Origin: Cucumis sativus
Taxonomy: Eukaryota > Streptophyta > Magnoliopsida > Cucurbitales > Cucurbitaceae
Direction: 5' to 3'
Assembly (NCBI RefSeq): GCF_000004075.3
Contig: NC_026657.2
Span: 26,010,408 to 26,074,407, forward strand
DNA length: 64,000 nucleotides
Shown here piece after piece: positions 58,646-64,000 of this stretch; position 1 is the stretch's first letter, and every line of letters begins with the position of its first letter. Under the pieces are notes generated by a model. The model was not told where the DNA came from, did not search any database, and was given only the letters and a program-made list of their open reading frames with translations. A program made the position numbers and the translations under genes.

Positions 58646-59974
58646 CTCACAATCGTGTTTGCTATCAGATCTACCAATTGTGTTTTTCAAAACTTTTAAA
58701 AATTATAAATTTAATTAGTTCAAAGCTTTTAAGTTTTACAAAATTAAGAAATAAAGTTTCATTAAACATATAATTAAAATTTATATATATGATAGAATAA
58801 TTATTTTTTAAAATCAAGTTTGTTAATCACTTACTACATATAAAGTGATTTAGTTTAAAGATTTATCAAGTACTAATGTTAAACATTAGGTGTAAAATTT
58901 GTAGTTTAACAATTTCTTAAGTAATTTGAATTGAAATGGCTTTTTCTTGGTTTATCAAACTTCTTTAACTTGGAATTTAGGTATATATTGTTGGCATGTT
59001 AAGGACACATATCCTAAACTTTTAGGGGTAAGGTTTCTCCAACCCTAGAAAATAAGATTATTAGTATTGAAAAGGGAAAGGGTGACTCAATTATGTAACC
59101 TAATTTACTCAAATGTCTCATTCTCTTCTCTCAAAAAGTCATCAAAATAGGACAAAAGTTTCTCAAATTGGAGGGTTTGGTTTTGTTGATTTGTAACTTA
59201 AAAATCTTCATTTTTCAACCTATAATCTAATTTTGACTTTTTAAATACTTAATAATTGTATGGAAATAACTAGAATTAGAATTTACAACATCACTATAAC
59301 TAGATATATTAATTTATTATTCATATGAGAGATATTTGAATGTGAATTTTAAAATAAGAGCAAATGACAAATTTCATTAGGTAGATCAACTTAAGTAATA
59401 CAAGTTACTTAGATGTGAAAAGTTTATTACACTCCATTGTATATCCAATCAACTCTACTATAACTTTCATTACAAAACAATTACTTGCAATGAACTAAAA
59501 CAAACAATGAAAATATATATTATTATTTTGATACTTGGGTTGGTTCAACTTACTCCATATACTTTTTAATTGACATATTTTATTCTTTATACTTTCATCC
59601 TCTTAAAAATTATTTTTTACTAAATTTGGTTAAATCATATTATATATATATTTTTAATTAATTTTCATAAATGTAACAAAAATGTAAAAGTATTTACGAC
59701 ATGTGTAACGCAAAACAAAAGATCCATGAAGCCGGTAAAATATTTTCATAAATTCCAAAATTGTCATTTATTTATTTTTTCCTCGAGATTTCTTTGGCTC
59801 CTCTTTCAAATTTTCTTTCATCTATTTTTAAACTATTTATTTTTATGTTTAAATCTCCTATTTCATTTTCACCATTTTTTGGCAAGATTTTTTAAGCTAC
59901 TTCATCTTCCTCATATTCAAGAATATCAAGATCAATTGAATATCACTTTGATATAATCAAAATAATTCCTAACT
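58646..59974. other. AT-rich intergenic DNA, no gene recognised
   Basis: Nothing but A/T-rich sequence and short spurious ORFs. Confidence 0.6.
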
Positions 59975-60545
59975 TAGTCAACACGATTGTTTAACATGGT
60001 CAACACGATCGTTTAGATTTAAAGCTCTTTTTCCATTGTTTAAAAAGAATTACACGATCATGTGGATATGATCTAAACGATAGCTTACCTAGTTAACACG
60101 AACGTTTAGCATAGTCAACATGATCATTTAGATTTGAAGTCTCTTTTTCCATCGTTTAAAAATAACTACACGATCGTGTGGATATGATCTAAATGATTGC
60201 TTACTATTGTCAACACACTCGTTTAGAGTGGTCAACACGATCGTTTACATTTGAAACATTTTTTTCATCATTAAAAAGAACTACACGATCGTGTTGATAC
60301 TCTACCTACATGAACTACATGATTGATTATGTAGGTAGTATCAACACGATCATATATAATTTGATATGTGATCACGTATCATGATTGTTTAGAAGAAGAA
60401 CTACATGCATGTGTGTCATCGATTAATCACATGCTACTTGGATATTTTTTGTATTTTTCATTGTGGATCTGTGGATTTTTTTTCTTTTTTCGAATTATTC
60501 TATATGTTGTAAATATTTTGTCGGTTTGTTATATTTTTAAAAAAA
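59975..60545 (-). repeat. Dispersed repeat (ACGATCGTGT family), copy 3, inverted and longest
   Basis: Opposite orientation to the other copies: 'gattaatcacatgctact', 'tttttcattgtggatctgtgg', 'gtaaatattttgtcggtttgttatattttt' (60,420-60,540) is the complement of the start of copy 1. Its tail (59,990-60,360) holds about eight spaced copies of 'acacgatcgtttagat' or its complement, alternating in direction, so the stretch can form many small hairpins. Confidence 0.7.
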
Positions 60546-61844
60546 CTTTAATATGTTCTCAAACTTCACAATAAAAATTCTAAATATCTTTTTTATAAAA
60601 AAATGAACAATAAACTAGCAAGTTGAAAATACATAGACTAAAATTAAATAAAATCAAATTATGTACAATTTTTGTCCAAAATTATGATATAATATCGGTC
60701 CTTATACTTTGAAGTATGTTCAATTTGAGTCTCTCTGTTTTCAATCATTCAATTTTAGTTCACACATACTTTCAATAAATCTTAAAACTTAGTCTACCTG
60801 TCTAGTTTATTGTTGATCTTATTAAAAACATTTTGGTACCTATTGAAACCTTTACTAACAAAATTTTAAAACTCTATTCACCTATCACATTTATTAGCAT
60901 GAAAATCATTATTATTTAACAAGTTTTGGTAAAACAAAAACTTAAGAGAAATTAAATTTAACTTTTATTGAAAATATAAAGACTAAAGTTAGATAGGTGA
61001 GATTATACGAATAAAAATTAAACAAACTTGAAAGTAGGAAAACAAGAAATAACCCTAAACCTCTGCCTGCTTAGATATATATTGAATAAGTGTACTTTTG
61101 AATAAATTTTGATTTTGACAAGAGATAATCAAATTCAAATTAAGGAGGTAGAAACCCAAAAGTAGCAAAGAAAAATACATGTCTACACAACTATTTCTTT
61201 AAAATTATAACTACATTTCATAACATCATAATACGAAATTAAGGGTGATTAATTTCATTCCTTATCGTAATCAATGTCTATTAGACATGAGTTAAAAATT
61301 TAAGAATGCATTTCACTAATTTTAGACTTCAAAGAATTTTCTTTAAACCAAATATATACAAATTAAAAAAACCAATGACTAAACTTGAGATTCAACCCAT
61401 GCCTATAGACAATTTTCTTTTATGAGTTTAATTAATAGTTAGAAGAAAACGTGTCAATTTTTTGTTTTTTTTTTTTTGACAATTTGTGTCGATCTCTAGG
61501 GCTAGTACATTGCCATTAGATGATGCAATTATGTACATTCAACACTAGAAATGAATGTATTAGATGAAAAACTTTAATGTTGGATAAAGTAGATGGAAAT
61601 TTTTATTTACAAAAATAGAGCCTACAATTTGTAGACTATATTTAACTCACTCCACCATATATTATTACTTTTTTTAAAAAATTATCAAAAACAGAACATT
61701 TAACAACATATTTACACTTCATAGAAAAATCGAGCATAATAAATTTTGGGTTTTAGTGGATTTGTTATATAGAAATGTAAATAATTTGTCAATCTTTTTC
61801 TATTTTTGAAAAAACTCATGTCTTTTGAAAACTATAAAAACTAT
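60546..61844. other. AT-rich intergenic DNA, no gene recognised
   Basis: No coding or RNA feature was recognised. Confidence 0.6.
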
Positions 61845-62175
61845 AACAATCTGACAAAATATATATATTATATAAAATAATTTTGAAAATGAAAAAAACC
61901 TATAGATCCACAATAGAAAATACTAAAAATGTCTCAGTCAACACGCGATTAATTAGCTATTGACCACACGGCACGTAATTCATGACACACGATCGTGCTA
62001 CATGACCACGTACCAAATCTAAGCAAATTTAAACGATCTTGGTTTAAGATCATGTACCAAGATCTTAAATTTGGTACACCAATATCGTTTAGATTATGTA
62101 CACGATTTGTGTACCAATATCTTAAAGACTAGATAGGGTACCATATATTTCGTACACGATCGTGTTCCCAAATCT
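61845..62175 (+). repeat. Dispersed repeat (ACGATCGTGT family), copy 4
   Basis: Same order as copy 1: 'aacaatctgacaaaatatat', 'ttttgaaaatgaaaaaaacc', 'agatccacaatagaaaatac', 'acacgcgattaattagc', then CACGATCGTGCTAC, 'taaacgatcttgg', 'cgtacacgatcgtg'. Confidence 0.7.
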
Positions 62176-62189
62176 AACTGTGAATCTGA

Positions 62190-62350
62190 TCAAAGTCCAA
62201 CATCAATTAGATAAGGAGATGATTTTGAGTATATAAGAACAACACTATTTTCATTGGTATGAGACCTTTTGGAATGATACCAAAAACAAAGCCATGATGA
62301 TGTATACTTAAATTGAACAATCTCATACAATTGTGGAGATATTTTTAGGG
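62190..62350 (+). repeat. Degenerate 'gtccaacatc...gtggagat' dispersed repeat
   Basis: The order 'aagtccaacatcaattagat', 'aaggagatgattttgagt', 'tataagaac', 'ggtatgagaccttttgga', 'aaagccatgatg', 'acaattgtggagat' matches, from memory, a short non-coding repeat widespread in dicot genomes and probably LTR-derived. This copy is decayed. Confidence 0.4.
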
Positions 62351-64000
62351 GTTTGTTGTCCTAACATAAACAAATTGATTTAGATTTGATATGCAATCAA
62401 AATATAAAAGAAAAATTGTAGAAGAAGAAGATATGGAAGAAATCAAAACGGCAGGACAAGCGTGAAATATCTTATAGCATGGAGATTTGCCCTTTTCTTT
62501 TTCTTCCAAGAATAAAAGACTTATTGAACCTACTTAGTAGTGACCACCTCTATGGCAAATTTTCACATTCAATATGAGAGTGAATCCAGACTTAATATCC
62601 ATGATAATAGAAAAACAAATAACAAAATATTTTTAAATATTAGGGTGTATTTTAGTGATTTACTGAAAGTTGAGAAATATTTTTAAATTTTAATGCAATT
62701 CATGTGATAACTAATTATGGAAGTAGGTGAGCCTGGAAATTCCATCATATAAACCCTATAGTCCCATAGATTTACAGTTTCAATAGTATATAATAGTAAT
62801 AATTTTATATTTTCCAGACAATTACGAGAGTGGGAGATAAAGGTTAGGACATCCTTCATTATCACTACTAATGTTGTCCTCAAATTTATTATTCCAATTG
62901 AAATCTATCCTAAATAACCAAATTAAACATGTCATATATCCTAAAAAATAAAGTATTTAACAAGGTGAATTATGATTTTATTCTTTAATTATTTTAAATG
63001 GTGCAAACATTCTTGATACTAATTGTTTATGTGAAAGTGAGGCTAAGTAAGTAGTAATTATTGACACTATAAAAAAGAGATACATGCACTGTTGAAGTAA
63101 ACACTTGTATTTATTTTCTAATAAACACTTATTTCCTAAGAAAATTCTACCCACATTATGTGAAGATGTCAAAATACGATGGATATATGACATATCTTCT
63201 TTCTCTAATATGAATACTCCTTGTGATGACAGAACTAAGTGAAATAACTAAGACCATTGGACTTGGATTATTGATCAGAGTTCTTCTAAGAAAGTTGGAA
63301 AATGTGGTAGTCATTACGTGACATATTTAGGAGAGCATAAACAAATTGCTATTATAGAGAATGTCAACAAACTTTGACTCAATTAATGTTTCAACTTAAA
63401 AACATTTTTAAGAGAGCAAAAGTTACGGGTACGTATGGATACAAATGACAAAAACGTGGCAAAGAGATCCAGTTTCTCCCTAATCGCCTTATTTTGTTGG
63501 TTGACACCCTCCTTCGACAAACATTAAGAAATTGAACACTGACGCTTCTTGGAGCTATGTCAATCTAACTAGTGGGTTGGAGTGAGTGCTTTGGAATAAT
63601 TTGGATCTTATTCACCTTGTTGGGTTAAAATTCTTTCCAAGATGCAATAAGGTCAAAATTGTTGAAGCAAGAGCTACTCAAGATAGTCTTCATGGTATTA
63701 CTTTTTTCTTACATTGAGCATGTCGTAGATGAGTCTAACAGGCTAGGGGTCGTCAAATCTACTAAATGAAGTTTTTGTAGATCTTACCAAGGCCCTCTTT
63801 TCATTGATGAGGTGAAGTCTTTTGTGCCCAATTTGGCCAATGTCTCATTTTCCATGTACAAGATTGTCACAATGTTATGTCACACTTGGGTCTAAGAAGA
63901 TAAGAACAAGTTTTTCTTTTGTTTTCTAAAGAACTTACCCTTAAGCATGAGTGGTTTGCTCTACTTACGTCTCTTGATGTAATTTTGTATTCTTAGTATA
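62351..64000. other. Intergenic DNA to window end; perhaps an old retroelement relic
   Basis: No intact gene. Around 63,250-63,370 the plus strand reads WTWIIDQSSSKK, loosely like the start of copia protease (WIIDSGA), but the rest does not follow the family. After 63,480 the GC content rises slightly without a recognisable domain. Confidence 0.3.

Noticed and set aside
63250-63370. Possible copia protease start (WTWIIDQSSSKK)
   Set aside because: Only five or six residues fit; the expected DSGA and downstream motifs are missing, so chance resemblance is likely.

Overview
This is a nuclear window from a flowering plant (eudicot). The evidence is AT-rich intergenic DNA, GT-AG introns of 70 to 7,900 bp, a plant class II formin, a plant polyamine/LAT transporter, plant-type dicistronic tRNA-snoRNA genes, and fragments of Ty1/copia, gypsy-like, CACTA-like and MITE elements. 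The style of the repeats (hairpin MITEs of the 'atagcaaatatagcaa' type, CACTACAAGAAA termini) suggests a cucurbit such as melon or cucumber. That assignment is inference.

Layout. 1-4.95 kb: AT-rich, no gene. 5.0-14.7 kb (+): a polyamine transporter (PUT/LAT family). Its body is one long exon at 13,210-14,670. Upstream, a module of about 4 kb (promoter, short first coding exon, large intron, second leader/promoter) is present twice in tandem. The gene therefore has two candidate ATG first exons (5,179 and 9,178) plus an internal ATG at 13,249. 14.7-18.2 kb: intergenic, with a local tandem repeat. 18.2-27.7 kb (-): a complete class II formin in 17 coding exons (PTEN-like and C2 domain, proline-rich FH1, FH2). 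All splice junctions and phases can be followed, except that exon 4 carries a one-base frame break inside FH1. 28.4-32.0 kb: a decayed copia element (-) with a 1.3-kb TRIM-like LTR element nested in it; the nested element has a perfect 5-bp target duplication, a PBS and a PPT. 33.0-41.5 kb (-): three copies of a dicistronic tRNA-Gly(GCC)-C/D snoRNA unit (snoR43-like). Two of them lie in larger duplicated blocks, with a gypsy-like LTR between copies 2 and 3. 41.5-64 kb: no protein gene recognised; scattered CACTA-like MITEs, LTR-like blocks and a four-copy dispersed repeat rich in ACGATCGTGT.

The transporter, the formin and the tRNA-snoRNA units are unrelated in function and each has its own signals. 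The observations most worth following are the three-copy tRNA-snoRNA dicistron, one copy of which has a changed guide base; the duplicated first-exon/promoter module of the transporter, with its G19-T-G20 tract; the FH1 frameshift in the formin; and the nested TRIM-like element.
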